This document shows, one piece after another, positions 46,584-58,394 of a stretch of DNA of 64,000 nucleotides. Source of the stretch: Prosopocoilus inquinatus (lineage: Eukaryota > Arthropoda > Insecta > Coleoptera > Lucanidae); the NCBI GenBank assembly GCA_036172665.1, contig CM069871.1:62060713-62124712 (forward strand). The letters run 5' to 3'. The notes under the pieces were generated by a model. It was given only the letters and a program-made list of their open reading frames with translations, made no database searches and had not been told where the DNA came from. A program made the translations under genes and the position numbers. The stretch's first letter is position 1. Every line of letters begins with the position of its first letter.

Positions 46584-47484
46584 CACACAACCACATTCTC
46601 GTCATACTTAAAACAGTCCCTAATCCAATTATTCCGGTGTTCTCTTCATCTACAATTTCATATTTAAGTACTGCACTGCCTGTTTTAGCGATGAAATTAT
46701 GTATATTATCTAACCGAATACATTAAACTTCATTAGGTTTGAAGGAGATTTATTATCTGCAGTGGTGTAACTGTTGCGCAAAGTAGAGGGCCGTTTGACT
46801 TTATGTGATATTGCGGTTTGAGGGACCACTTTCTAAAAGTCAACTTTATTTCCGACGTCATATTCGACGCAAAATAATCGTATACGTATAACACATGCCT
46901 CGAAACAGTTTTGTGGTGCAATTCGCAAACTGTTTTTATCCTGTGACCAGCAGAAAATTTGACACATATTGATTTTATTATTATTGATTTCTCAGAAAAA
47001 TTTATTCTTTATGAAAGCTCCAGCATCTTCCCAGACTCATGATTCAAGTATCAAAGTTTGAGTATCTCTTGTCATCTACCGATGAAATCAAGATATTTGA
47101 AATCGACATAAGAGTAAAGTACCTTTATTTTTCAAGATGCGGAATAATAGTATTTGAAAAGGTTAGCCATTTCCCATGAACACAGAGATTTTCTTACTAA
47201 ATCATTTACAAAATAGTACGCTTTGGGAGATGATACTTTAAAGGCATAATTAATTTGACATCTTGAACGCGATGCGATGATAAAAAACCTAATATTCCAT
47301 TAAAAAAAATTGAAAATCTCGAAAACCTGATTATCATTTATTTTTTTGAAAGTACCATAAAATCGAAGAGGAAAGAAAGATCCCAAAACTTTCCTAATTT
47401 AGGTTGAATCGTAAAAATACAAATAAGAAAGGTAGCTACTGTAACGGCTTCCCATGAACACCCTGTATATTTCTAACTTTCTGC
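46584..47484 (-). repeat. 882-bp dispersed repeat, copy 2
   Basis: Aligned with 39137-40018 over the full length, with about 24 extra bases near 47222-47245 and a short deletion near 46893. Flanks differ from copy 1 on both sides, which fixes the element ends. The high similarity suggests fairly recent activity of the family. Confidence 0.85.
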
Positions 47485-47559
47485 CAACTTTCTGAATATC
47501 TTATGGCACTCCAGCAATAATCTTATGATATTCGCTGTGTCGGCATTTTTAATTGCCTT

Positions 47560-49810
47560 AAGTAAACTTTGATCGCCGCGGAGTTTCTATTTTTAGCATT
47601 TATTGCGCACAATCTTTTCGTGGAAATCAAATTGAATGTTTATTCTGCGAGATTGGTCGTAAAAATCGGCGACGTCTCAGTTTTTGTGATATATGGTTCT
47701 GCGATTTACATTTTTTTTGTCTACTTGTTATTCCGATGGAAAGATAAATTGCGTTCACATTTGACTTGTCATGCCATTGGTTGTTATTTACGTCATCTAG
47801 CACGGTTGGCTTCTGCTGATGTCAAAATGGTTTTGATTCGTCCAAGTCCCTCCTTCTTTATGGACGAAACCAAGTAAAGGCTTTATTAATTTGTGGCGTG
47901 CCTGAAACATGCAGTTTGTTACGGGCCCAGATTACTTCAGCTTCATGACACTGATCGCGCTGTGTCACCTAAACACGTCCATTTCTCTGCTAGTTTTTTT
48001 GTGCTACAATCGACCAGAAATTTTGCTTTTCGCTCTCTGATTACTCAGGTTGGCTTCTAACGTATTTGCTGCTTCTACTGAGCGAGTTACATTCTCCATT
48101 TTACCCGCGTCATCGAGTTTTCGACCAAAACGTCTCTGTAAATTTTTTGTTTAACGCGTGACCATGTTTTATCTTCAGTTTTGCCACCAATTTTCAACTC
48201 TGTTATGGTCGAAGTCGCTTATATTTGTGGTAAATATTTCTACTAGACAGATGGCAGCCCTGACTTCCTCTCGACTCCGCGCGTCCATTTGGCCTTCGTT
48301 TCATTGTAAAACTTTCTTTGCTAAGAAGCACACGTCCGTTCAAGTTTGTTCGTTTAGAAGCTAACAGGTGTTAACCTATTTTTATTGACCTATCCTTCTT
48401 TCTCCAAGGACGAATTGTTTTCTTCGCGTTGAGAAATACTTAATTGGTGTCAGGGTCAGACGTTTGTTACTGACTTGTTTGATTTTTCCTTAGGCTGACT
48501 TGGTAAGTTTATTCTCTTTTTTTCGGATTTTTTTTTCCGATTACGTCAGTACTGTTAGTGATCTGTTAAACCTCTGGGTATCAAACGGTCGTCCCGGCAG
48601 GAAACTTTATTTACTCGAAACTGAATCTCGAACGCCGTAACGCCTTGTGTCTCCTCCGGAAGGCTGGTGTCGTATTCCGAAAAGGATTCTCGAAGGAGTT
48701 TCAGGATTTAATCGTCGAGTACCACCATAGGTTCTGTCGTATAAGGTTCCCGGTTACATCTTTCTTTTCCTTACTTCAGTTGATCGTCGCAACACACTCG
48801 TCGTCGTCGTCTCGCAGGATACCTTTCGTCCTTTCAACTTACGTCCGTGCAACTTTCCCTAGTTTATGTCTCGCCCTTGAGTCAGACAATTTAAATCAAT
48901 CTATTCGATTTTTTTTATTAAAGTCACTAAATAATTTTGCTTCATAACAATTGTCAATGATAATTTTACTTCTTTTGTTAACGTTTGAGTCAATTCACTT
49001 ACTATTTTTATCCTGTAACATTGGTTATTGTGAAACAAAAGGAAATTTCCTAACATACACACCATTTTTTATGTTGAAATATTTAAGATCAATTGATGGA
49101 GTACTTAGAGCTAAACTTTTACGTTAGCGTTTTATTTGTTGTTTTGTGCGTAATTTTTTTTTGCGTCATTGAATTTTTGTCTTGGACATATTCCGCCATT
49201 TTGAAACTGGAGTTAATTTTGGGTTGGAATTATAGTCGATACCCGTAGTCTGTATCCTCCAGTTCGCACCTCCCGGTTAATTATTTTTAAATATACTGTT
49301 TTTTTTTGTGAATTTCCTCTTTTACTCTACGCCCTCTCCGACAACAAAAAGCTGCCGTTAGTATCACTCTGTGTCCCTCAGTAACGTCAACAATTCAACT
49401 ACTGGGAATCCAGTGTACGCAGGTAAGAACTACTCTGCCTCGCTCTATTTGCACATGTTAAGATTGTATAATTATTTGATGTAACAATTTGGATCCCAAC
49501 ACAAGTAACAAGTTGTTGTTGTGATGTTCCCAGAGATGGATGTGTTTGAGGGGAGCTCGACTCCTTTTTCGTAGTGCGTCCGTCTAGAGGGCGGCGCATA
49601 GTTTGCTATTGTTGTCGTGAAACCTAGATTTTTGTCAGTTTTTACACGGGTGCCCCGGAGGACGGAAACTCATTGGAGTTTTCTCAGCCTTGTCGCTGAT
49701 ATTATGGACAGGTATGTTTGCGATTGACGCTCCCTTTGCCGCGCAAATTATTATAACGGCTTAAGTTTCGTACTGCTTTAAGTTTTACTTTTAGCTTCGG
49801 CTTATTTTAC
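47560..49810 (+). repeat. Family A dispersed repeat, copy A5 (longest)
   Basis: It links the parts seen separately elsewhere: 47690-47940 matches 3560-3830; 48500-49390 matches 7510-8590; 49630-49800 matches 3960-4250. Two intron-like donor sites are preserved with other copies (GGTAAGTTT near 48500; ACAG|GTATGT near 49710 with TTTTAG at 49795). Frames 47569-47877 and 48645-48947 are not conserved between copies. The family unit is thus at least 2.25 kb, without recognised protein; the class remains open. Confidence 0.65.
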
Positions 49811-49819
49811 GACGTACTA

Positions 49820-51080
49820 CATCTCTCGAAGTTTCAGACCTTTCGTACAGAATTGTTGTACAAGTCTGAGGTTTGAGCTGTGATGATACTTCTGTGGTGT
49901 CGAAGCAGCTTGCGAGCCGAAAATTTGGCGTCTCCACACGCTAACAGATGCAAGAATGGATCGACTGACCAAGGATGTCTCCACAGTAATGATTCAGGTG
50001 GAAGATTCCGATTAATTAAAGGCAAGCAAGAACTTATATTCTTTTCGTGCTATAAACTGTGAATAATCGAAAATGTAACACTTAATTATTAAATAAATAT
50101 AAAAATTTCCTTGGCGTGATTTAATCAATCTAGATCACAGGAATGCGTTCATAAATGCAGAGTGTGGAGTAGAGTGTTACTGTGATCTGCATTTAGGAAG
50201 TTTAGCTTGACTGGAAATAGAGCAGAGTAATTATTTAGCTTAACAGTATGTGCGCTATGCACAGGACTTATTATTTTAACACCAGCATTTATGAACAGTT
50301 TAAATATTTAACTTTGAGTTAACTCTGTGTACTTTATGAACGTGGCCCTGAGGCTAATAACAGCTAATTCGTCGAGACTGTTGTGAATGCGTGGTAAATT
50401 TCTAAACGATTAGAAGCGCGCTTCGGGTAGTGTATGTTTTTGTTTTGTTCATATTATAATTGTTACATGAATGTGGGTGCGGGTAAGTACGGCAAGATGT
50501 ATCAACCCCCGTACAATGTTTTAGTTTGTTGATTTTAAAAATACTTCTTAAGTTATAATACTTGTTTACTGGAATATGGTCAGTTCAGGGCAAGAATTTA
50601 TTTTCTCAGGTCGGCACTAAAATACGTGTAGTTTAAGGATATGGATTGAAAATATGTGAAGATCGTGTAGTTTCTTGTTTCGCTTTTTCAACAAAGTTTG
50701 AAGTTCATAAATTCAGTCAATAAAGTTCTGAATATTAAAGGTTGGTAATATAACGATAATCAAATTTGTAGATGTTAAAAATTTGAAAAGTCATTCATGT
50801 GACCAGTTTCGGTTTTACTCTAAACCTTGCTAAGTGCCTCTGATACATGTATCTGAACTTGACAACCATTTTAACTCCAACCTTATGGTTGTCAATTTTA
50901 TATGTATACGACTCTGTGACCATGGGCGTAATCAGACTTTTTTCTAAACTCGGACATATTTTAAAAATTATTAATATTAGTTAATAATTATTAGATGTTT
51001 AATGGTAGACATTTGAAAAGTGAGTTATCTTTAATATAAACTTTATAATGACTATCATTTTTTTTCCATTTAGAATGTCA
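49820..51080. other. Unassigned DNA
   Basis: 49834-50062 is open on both strands. The plus frame has NRCKNGSTDQGC and is followed by AATAAA near 50092, but no splice acceptor or start supports it over the minus frame. The rest is AT-rich without features. Confidence 0.35.
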
Positions 51081-51083
51081 ACG

Positions 51084-51560
51084 AATAATAATAATAATAA
51101 TAATAATATTTATTGATGATAAAAATTCCAAAGGAATTTTCACACGTCAAAGAAAAGTATACAAACAATAAGGAAGATAATATTACAAAGGCGTACAAGG
51201 CATAGTAAAGTCACACTTAATGCATACTAACGGCCGCAACATACACAATAAAGAAAATTTGAGGGGTAGTTGGTAACTAGTGACCAGCCTGCTGGGAAGT
51301 ACAAGTTGACGGAATTAAATCAATGAAATCATTATTCAAAAATTCTTGAATATTGTAGAATGCTTTTTGCAAGAGATATTTTTTTATGGTGGTTTTAAAG
51401 TGCAGGGTTGTAAGATTTTGAATATTGCGTGGTAAAACGTTAAAAAATTTAATACCAAAATAATTAACACCATCTCTCGACCTCTGTGTTCGACTGTGCC
51501 CGGGCTTGTCCATACCTTGTTACGCCCATATCTGTGGCTCTGATGAAGATCTGGATCTGA
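51084..51560 (-). pseudogene. LINE 3' end with (ATT)n tail
   Basis: Minus-strand residues GVNYFGIKFFNVLPRNIQ, FKTTIKKYLLQKAFY and IQEFLN (51277-51470) are the typical C-terminus of jockey/CR1-like ORF2. A frameshift occurs near 51500. After the stop, about 165 bp of 3' UTR lead to an (ATT)n tract at 51084-51107, the expected 3' terminus. Everything upstream of the thumb region is missing. It may or may not be the same family as the 38-40 kb LINE, which lacks this part. Confidence 0.8.
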
Positions 51561-52295
51561 AAACTGATTAGCTGAATGACTTCTTTTACGTTTTCGTTAC
51601 ACTATTAAGCATGAATATAGATACCTTTTGTGCAACTTGAACTTTAGTATCCCTGTATTGGCTGCTGAAGAACCTAATTACCCTACTTAAGTAGAAAAAC
51701 TTGTTCGGACTATATTATTTGTACAAAAAAGTCTGTACCACCTAGTATATAAACTCTGAAGTGAACTTGTTCTTTTCTATTAATTGATATGATACACTTA
51801 ACTCTAACATAAGAATATTTTGGAAAAAGCTGCACGAAAAGACTTAAGTATTTGATACGATCTTAGACTTGAGTGTCACCTAAAAAAAGTGTTACAGTTG
51901 CTTTTCCAACCTCGTTAATTTCACCCACGATAATTCACATACTGTATTTCGTCAAGCTTAATATCATCTATTACATTTTTACTCTAAGAATCGCACGTTC
52001 TTAACTCGCAATCGTGCATGTTCATTCACAGAATGTTTTCCCAATTTACGATTGGCTGATTTCGCACGTGGTACCTTCGTTTGCGCTCCTAGCATCAGCC
52101 ATTACATCTTCCTGATATTGCTCGGGCGAATAGTCAAAGAGTGCGGTTGTGTTTTCTTTCGTTTATGATAATTTAAGTATGGGGAATTATTTATTCGTGT
52201 GAAACCATTCTTATGATGCGAGTGCATTTTCTTAATTATTAAGGAACCTGTGGAAGTTACATACAGGTTAGCATTAAGTCATCGCTAATATTTCG
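51560..52295. other. Unassigned AT-rich DNA
   Basis: No supportable feature was found between the LINE 3' end and the pyrimidine-rich block. Confidence 0.5.
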
Positions 52296-52299
52296 TTCT

Positions 52300-53960
52300 T
52301 TCACTCTCTCTCAGGCTTTTATCGTCCTCTCAAGCTTTTATCGTCCCCTATTCTTTTGATCTGTATGGTTTGTTTACTTGGTACTTCAACAGCGCGAGAT
52401 TAATTACTGTTGCCAACTTGTTACGGCGATGGAGGATTTTCGTATCGATTCCCCATGCGATCGATTCGGCATTTTGTTTATGTTTCTCACGCCTCGGAGT
52501 TACGGCTTAATTGCATTTCTAGTTTACACGTCTTCACACTCTTCCCGTGGGATAGTTTTTGGGTATGTATCTCGCAGTTGGTGAGCCTGCCTTCGAGATT
52601 GTTCGATGGCGTTTTAATTTTGGGTGTGGAGCGTGGTCCTAGCGCGTCTGCACGCATTTTTTCCTGGGTGTGTCGAGAAGTCACACCTGTTTGGGTCTCC
52701 CTGCTTTGGTTTTCGTGAATTTAATATGTTAAAGTTTGCAAAAGGATCTGTGACCACAGGTGAAAAGTTGTATGGCTATTTTGTTCCGCCCTTCGCTGAT
52801 GCAGATGTGATTTTTGACTTCTCAACCCCTGCACGTGGAGCCTTTCCTTTTTTCTTTGGTGCTCGTAATAAGTTATCCTTTAGTTCTTTGCTCTAATATT
52901 TGGGGCTTTTGTTTTGCGTTGTGTTCTAATTCGTCTCGTACCTTTTTATTCAGCAAGCAGTGCGGGGTGAAGCCTGGACTCGCCCATAGAAGCCACGGCA
53001 CTTCCATCGTACAAAACGACGCCAGGCTCTGCCTGTCGTTCTCCTAAATGCCGAACGTGCTAGAAGACCGGTGTGTGAGACGCAAAACATCTCTCCCCTC
53101 TTCGTCGACGCCTCAGCGTACCTGCAGGTGTTCGTCTTTCGACGACTTACAAAAGAGACTGGGAGATATTTGGTATCGTACTATTTTGATTTTCTTTTCC
53201 TACTTCCGCCGCTTCTTCGGATTCCGCGTTACGCAACTGGATCTCCGTTTCTGCAAACCAAACACTGGGTTTGGTGTAATTTGTCACTTAAATATTTGCT
53301 ACCTTTTTTTTAGTCTCCCTAAAATTCTTGCCTAGCTTTTGTCTTATTTTTTTAAAGTCAGTTAACCTTTTTATTTTTTTTTGTTTTTATGAGAAAAAGA
53401 AAATTATCGCGTAACCTTTTGGTCCAAAAGTGTGCGGTTTGTACTCGTCTTTCTCATGTATATATATGTTTGATTTATGTTGGAACGTTTTGAGGCGTTC
53501 ATTACTTATTTAACTTATGTGTTAATTGCCGACGGCACTAATTTTACCGATTTTTTTCGAGAGTACCTGTACATGTATTTTATGGAGCGTTACCTTTTTA
53601 TACGTAAATATTTAACATACACTCTTAATTATTTTGTGTCTGGGTTTCTTTTGATTTGGAGGGATTTTGGGTTCAGTCAGAAATTACCCCGCCCCTTCTG
53701 GCGAGTTATTTAGCATCGAATTTTTACCGGATGAATATTTTGGACCTTCTGCTAGCGCCGGTCCATATGTTTGAGAAACGTTGTCTAAAAGCTAGGTGGC
53801 GCTCTTACCCTTCTCAGCATGTAGGAAGTCCCCCCCCCCCCCCCCCAAATATCTCTGACGGACCACCGCATCCACGACCGTCTTCACTGAGCTACTGAAA
53901 CAGCAAGCGTTTCCTTTGGTTGAGATCTTCACAGGTAGGTCCGACCAACTGCGTCAAATC
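52300..53960 (+). repeat. Pyrimidine-rich block, possibly family A-like
   Basis: Several overlapping plus frames (52378-52584, 52410-52718, 52624-52896, 53048-53335) sit in T/C-rich sequence of the same style as the family A copies, with a CAG|GTAGG word near 53933. I could not align it to any copy and see no protein motif, so the grouping is by composition alone. Confidence 0.25.
53830..53846 (+). repeat. Poly-C tract (17 C)
   Basis: An uninterrupted run of 17 C. Such a run is unusual in this AT-rich window and may be length-variable or an assembly artefact. Confidence 0.95.
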
Positions 53961-53964
53961 CCAA

Positions 53965-54380
53965 AATTGATTAACCCGCGCACAGGCAGTTGTTACGGGC
54001 AATATTTATTACGCGCGTAACATTTGTGGCCTGCTGAAGATATGTTGACGAACATGTTGCCGAGCAGGTTGCCCAACAAGGTGCTTAGTGAGTGGCCTGC
54101 TTCAATTTGAGATGACGTCATAGCGCTCTCGCAGAGTGACGCCATAGTAGACAATACAGAGCCTGTCCCAGAAAGTCTGTACCCGATTATTTGCTACATA
54201 ACGATTGTGGATTTAATTTTAAGCTCATTCGTTATTAACAGTGAGTCACTGTTGGGTTAATCGAGGCCCTCGAATAGCAATTTACAATACAATAATAAAT
54301 AACTATATATGCACCACATTCCTAGAGCAATAAATTGCCCATATGTCACCGAATTTACTCTAAAACGAACAGCTTCCAAT
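53965..54380. other. Unassigned DNA
   Basis: Contains an 11-bp word pattern (AACATGTTGCC, then diverged copies) at 54051-54080, a repeated GTGGCCTGCT word, and CCTGTCCCAGAAAGTCTG near 54165, which resembles a transposon end. No gene is supported. Confidence 0.4.
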
Positions 54381-54385
54381 CTTAC

Positions 54386-54523
54386 CTGGAACTGGCGACA
54401 AGTCTGCGCCGGATCTTTTACCAGCTTTTCCCCTCGGCTAGCTACAGCGAGAATGGGGGTTGGTAATATTATGATGGTAATGTATTCGGGCGCCAGTACG
54501 GACTCAACCCAAGCTGATTGCAT
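54386..54523 (-). CDS. Candidate first exon, 46 codons
   Basis: ATG at 54521-54523 opens exactly 46 codons to a consensus donor CAG|GTAAGA (54386/54385), phase 0. The frame has a hydrophobic centre (EYITIIILPTPILAVAS) followed by a basic, Gln-rich end. It could be a membrane segment. The plus strand is also open over the same stretch (54309-54560), which weakens the call. No following exon was found towards 53 kb. It lies downstream of the poly(A) signal of the next candidate gene, so it would be separate. Confidence 0.3.
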
Positions 54524-54660
54524 AAAAACACCTCGTCAGCGTCCCCAAACTGACTTTTAGTGATTACAGAAGGTCCCAAACAAAACTTGAGGCTACGCGT
54601 ATCTCACTCGTAGGCGAAGGTAAAATAGGAACGAGACACATAAATCTACAAAATTCGGGT

Positions 54661-54666
54661 TTTATT
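54661..54666 (-). other. Poly(A) signal AATAAA of the candidate spliced gene
   Basis: AATAAA on the minus strand about 106 bases after the stop codon at 54773-54775. Confidence 0.45.
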
Positions 54667-54772
54667 TAGCTATAACAAAAACGCAATACAGACACTATGC
54701 ACGGTATCAGTAGATAAAAGGAAAGTAAACAATAAATCGTACGTTACGTACGTTACGTATGATTCCTGCTAC

Positions 54773-55261
54773 TTAGACCATACGTATAACGTATCGATAA
54801 TTTGAGTTCAGCCGAAATTCGCTCTCCGTAAAGGGCATACATTCATCGAAACGCGATATCAAAATCATTGAGTGAAAAACATATGATTGTCTCACGAAAC
54901 TGAATGTCAAACGTGTCGATGCGGTGGTCAGGTTATATCCCCGGTGCGGAGAAAGCAGGGCAGCATCACCTGATGGTATGTTCGAGAGCGGAAGAGTTTC
55001 GACGTGAGCCCAGGAGATGGCGGGGCCGTCTCGGTGTGAACTCAACTCGAATACATAATACGATTTAGCTACCAGGGGATAGTATCGTAAGCCTAAAAAG
55101 AAAAGAAAGGAAGCTGTTAGTGTCCATAATGGACACACGTAACTCGCTCAATTTACCTGAGTTTACTGACTGCTCAGGCTTCGAATGAGGCTTTAAACTA
55201 CCCCAAAACTCGCTGCTGGTGTAAGGGAAGATTCCGGCGGAGCCGTAGATAAGTTCTTCTG
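54773..55261 (-). CDS. Candidate spliced gene, last two exons
   Basis: Exon 55157-55261 (starting after acceptor AACTTAG) ends CTCAG|GTAAAT. A 64-bp intron with CTAAC branch-like word and a long pyrimidine tract ends CTTTTTAG. Exon 54773-55092 follows. Joined, they read about 140 residues without a stop, ending TAA; the other two frames of the last exon close quickly. An AATAAA lies 106 bases past the stop (54661-54666). Composition is protein-like (EFWGSLKPHSKPE, PLVAKSYYVF, RFDECMPFTESEF). No start codon is visible, so upstream exons are missing. A sequence related to part of the last exon recurs at 55465-55512. Family not recognised; a transposon gene is possible. Confidence 0.5.
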
Positions 55262-55339
55262 CTAAGTTCGAGCAAGAACTACGTTAAATTCACAACCACA
55301 CAATAACACACCTTTAGCCGGTGAGAGCAAAAAACGAAT

Positions 55340-57430
55340 GAAAAGTAAGGGCGAAATGTGTTGCAAAGCTAAAAATACCGGCCAATTAGCTGAAGGGTCG
55401 AATGCCTCGATAACCAATGAAATTGCCCGTGACCACATTTGGTTAGATCATTTTAACTTGCATCGTAAGTGCGGAGAAAGCAACGGCATACAGTATCACC
55501 AGATAAATACGAAACTCGGTGGATGATGAGTTGTTGCCATGTTTTGAAATATAGCAAATTTTATAGTTTCTTTGTTGAATTTATGCAGCCCACCATCCTT
55601 TTACATAATTATAAAAATGACACGTTATCGAGGCGATCCATTAGCAATTAAACAAATTATCATCAAAGATCGACCCACGACATATATTTCCACTCGAGCT
55701 AGGGAATTCCGCATGTAACTACGCACTTTTTTTGCGCTACTTTCCGTCCCTGACGTAATTTTGCTAAAGTTTTCTGACAATTGAAAGGAGTAGGTAGCAA
55801 ATAATCTAAAATGATTTAATATATTTCGCTTAGAGAGTTACTAACATTAAGACGACGGAGTATACAAACATCGTTACCTTTTGCTACCTCTTGAGATAAC
55901 AACGGCCTATCAGAACATCAAATCCTGTTAGTGCATGTATGCTAACAAGGAATATGATTATCTGAAGAGGATATGATGGAATAACTCGTAATTGCAAAGA
56001 TCGAGCTTGTAAATTATGTCAAGCATTGCAGATATAGCGAACGCAAACTTGTGTTATGCCAGCGCCGGTTTCGAAATTTAATTTTTCGCAGACTTCTGAT
56101 TTTCCTGGCGCGTTTCCTTGCGCTTTGTAGTGGCAATTACTTCAATATATACTCAGGTCTTAGTATCCTGAGCTAATTACGTCGACTTTAATTAAGGGAA
56201 ACAAGGGCAGAAACTGCGAGTAGTGTTTCGTTTTAATTATTCAGTCTCATGCGGGAATATTTACGTTTAATCCCGTCCGTATGTATTCCTTCGTATTCGC
56301 TTGATTCTCGAAAATATCGTAAATTATTTTTCCGGAAAAATTGACGACGTTATCGCCTGAAGTTCTGAATTACAGGAGCAAGCTCACCATGGAGATCTGT
56401 GTGCATACGATTTCGCCGATTTACTTTACTGTGTTAGAACGGTGTCGCAATAAATTACGAGCAACTTCTACATTTACGAGGCTTTGATAGAGCTCGCAGC
56501 TGCCGTTTCTGCACTTCTAATATTCCTCCGAGTTGAAGTTTTCGCCGAAGAAGTTTCCGCAACGTATTATTAAAAAAGAAAAAAAAAGAACGGAACAGAT
56601 CTGCCGTTCACAGTCGAACAGTTTTCTTAGCGCAATAAACGACATAATGGAAACTTAATTCAGCGCATTCCCCCCTTAGAAATCATTTATCAAACTCTCG
56701 CTGATGATTATGTAACAACAACCGCGTGAAAGCTGTTTTGAAAGCGTCTTAAGTATTTAATGGAAGAGATTGCTGAAATTAACGTTTCCTTTATTTCCAT
56801 CGATTGTGTAGCTGAGGCAACTTTCGTAGGGAAAGACAACGAGGAGCAAAAATTCAATCTCGAAACAATTTCGAACTTCCATGTTTAAAATTAAATTACG
56901 CTAAGTAATATGTCTCCCGCGCGCTCTTCGCGAGCACCTTTCCAAAAATAACTGCAACGTTTAATATCTTTGAAATATCCGAGGGGGCACGATGAATTCT
57001 GGAAGTTCGTCTTCGCAGGGGCGCCTCGACGTTAATTTCGCTGCAACACTGCACACTAAATAATAATTTGCGTTACGACTTTAAACTTATGAGCATACGA
57101 GAAGAGTGCAGCTGCTACGTCTGATACAGCTGCTACTTCTTGAAGCACTCCGCAGTAATTTAATCTACTTCCAAGAAATTCGAAAATATCAACAGTGTTA
57201 TTAAAAAATATATATTTCTAATACATTAAACAGTTTCAAGCTTTATCTTCAATTTTCTTTAAATTATTGTTTCAGACATTTTCACATTATCTGTGAGATA
57301 AGCAAGTAAGGCAATCGACGAGTACGTTTCGTACAAAGAATACGCTCGGGAGTTAGCTATTTGTCTTCATAATTCTCTTAATACCACTCCATCTTTCAAG
57401 TAAAATGAAGGTGATATTTTTTAATAACAA
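55340..57430. other. Unassigned DNA
   Basis: 55465-55512 shares GTGCGGAGAAAGCA and a following word with the last exon of the candidate gene. 56000-57150 has an even composition typical of unique intergenic or intronic DNA here. No coding frame is supported. Confidence 0.4.
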
Positions 57431-57437
57431 AAAAATA

Positions 57438-57577
57438 GTATTTAAACTTTGAAACGGGCACTGTAAAAACTCAATTAACACTCTACGTTTCGCTATCGCT
57501 TGATGAAGCTATCAAACCATAGCTAAACGTACACTGTTAATTGCGATTTTACAGTGTCAGTTTCAAAGTTTAAATAC
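57438..57577. mobile_element. Foldback element, decayed relative of the 22.5-kb one
   Basis: Arms 57438-57496 and 57519-57577 (59 bp each) pair with roughly nine mismatches around a 22-base spacer. At the centre is the same order of parts as at 22606-22647: TTGATGA, extra A, GCTAT...ATAGC stem, TAAA, C, GT. Two core bases of the hammerhead are changed (C to T in CTGA, G to T in GAAA), which should abolish cleavage. No flanking direct repeats were recognised. Arm sequences differ from the other element outside the core. Confidence 0.75.
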
Positions 57578-57689
57578 CATTTTCCTACATACTTCAGCGG
57601 GCAAAAGTTGCCTTCAGTTTAATCATAAGGTAAAACCTGATACCTTTCGTGTAAAGATATTGGTCAGCGTCTCGTTGAAAAATAATTAA

Positions 57690-57965
57690 TGAGATAGCGC
57701 GTTAATTGTTTTGAATGAATGCGATCTGCTGTTGCAGCATTGCAAGTAAGTTCAACAACTTGAATTTCATTTGTCAGGATGAAATCCCTCATCTAAGACG
57801 TTAACTTTGCCTAGGTTCCAGACACCGAAAAGCGAAACGAACGTCGGTAATTCATGTGGGCGGTTTCCGCAGCAATTCAGCCGGTGTCGCTGACCGTACT
57901 TGCGAAATGCTAGACTAAACAGTTTTATCAATTTAAACCAAAAATATGTCTGTTGAATTTTCTGT
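57690..57965 (+). repeat. Diverged 270-bp duplication, unit 1
   Basis: Aligns with 58395-58665 through GCGTTAATT, TTTTGAATGAA, CGATCTGC, GTAAGTTCA, TTTCATTTGTCAG and AAATGCTA words. Unit spacing is about 700 bp. The minus frame 57767-57979 is not conserved in unit 2, so there is no coding evidence. Confidence 0.7.
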
Positions 57966-58394
57966 AAAATCGAAAGCAAAAGCGAATTTAGAATTTATCA
58001 TCTGAATTTATTTTCACTGATTATCTCATCCTTAGGTGTGACAGAAATTTTGAGTTAGCAGGCAGGTCTAGGCGAGGGGTGTTTAATAGCAATAAAAATG
58101 TACTTTATCTTTTATTGAAGTTGACTTCTCCCCGATAAGAGAAAGTTGACATAGTAGGGTGTAAATTGCAGATTAGACCTGCAAAATTAATAGTTCATTT
58201 ATTCCTCCTGATATTCTAACGCAAGCATTGGTAACGTTCCTAACACTTTTAATATTACTCTCATTAGATTTCGATGGTAATAGGTATTAATAAGAGGATA
58301 TTTCAATGTAGGTATTTTGACTTTCGATGTGAATGATGCGAAAGTCTTCAACCGTTTATTGAATTGGTGCAGTCAATTCAATCGATATACATTT

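Noticed and set aside
48645..48947. 100-codon plus frame inside family A copy A5
   Set aside because: The matching parts of the other family A copies do not keep this frame.
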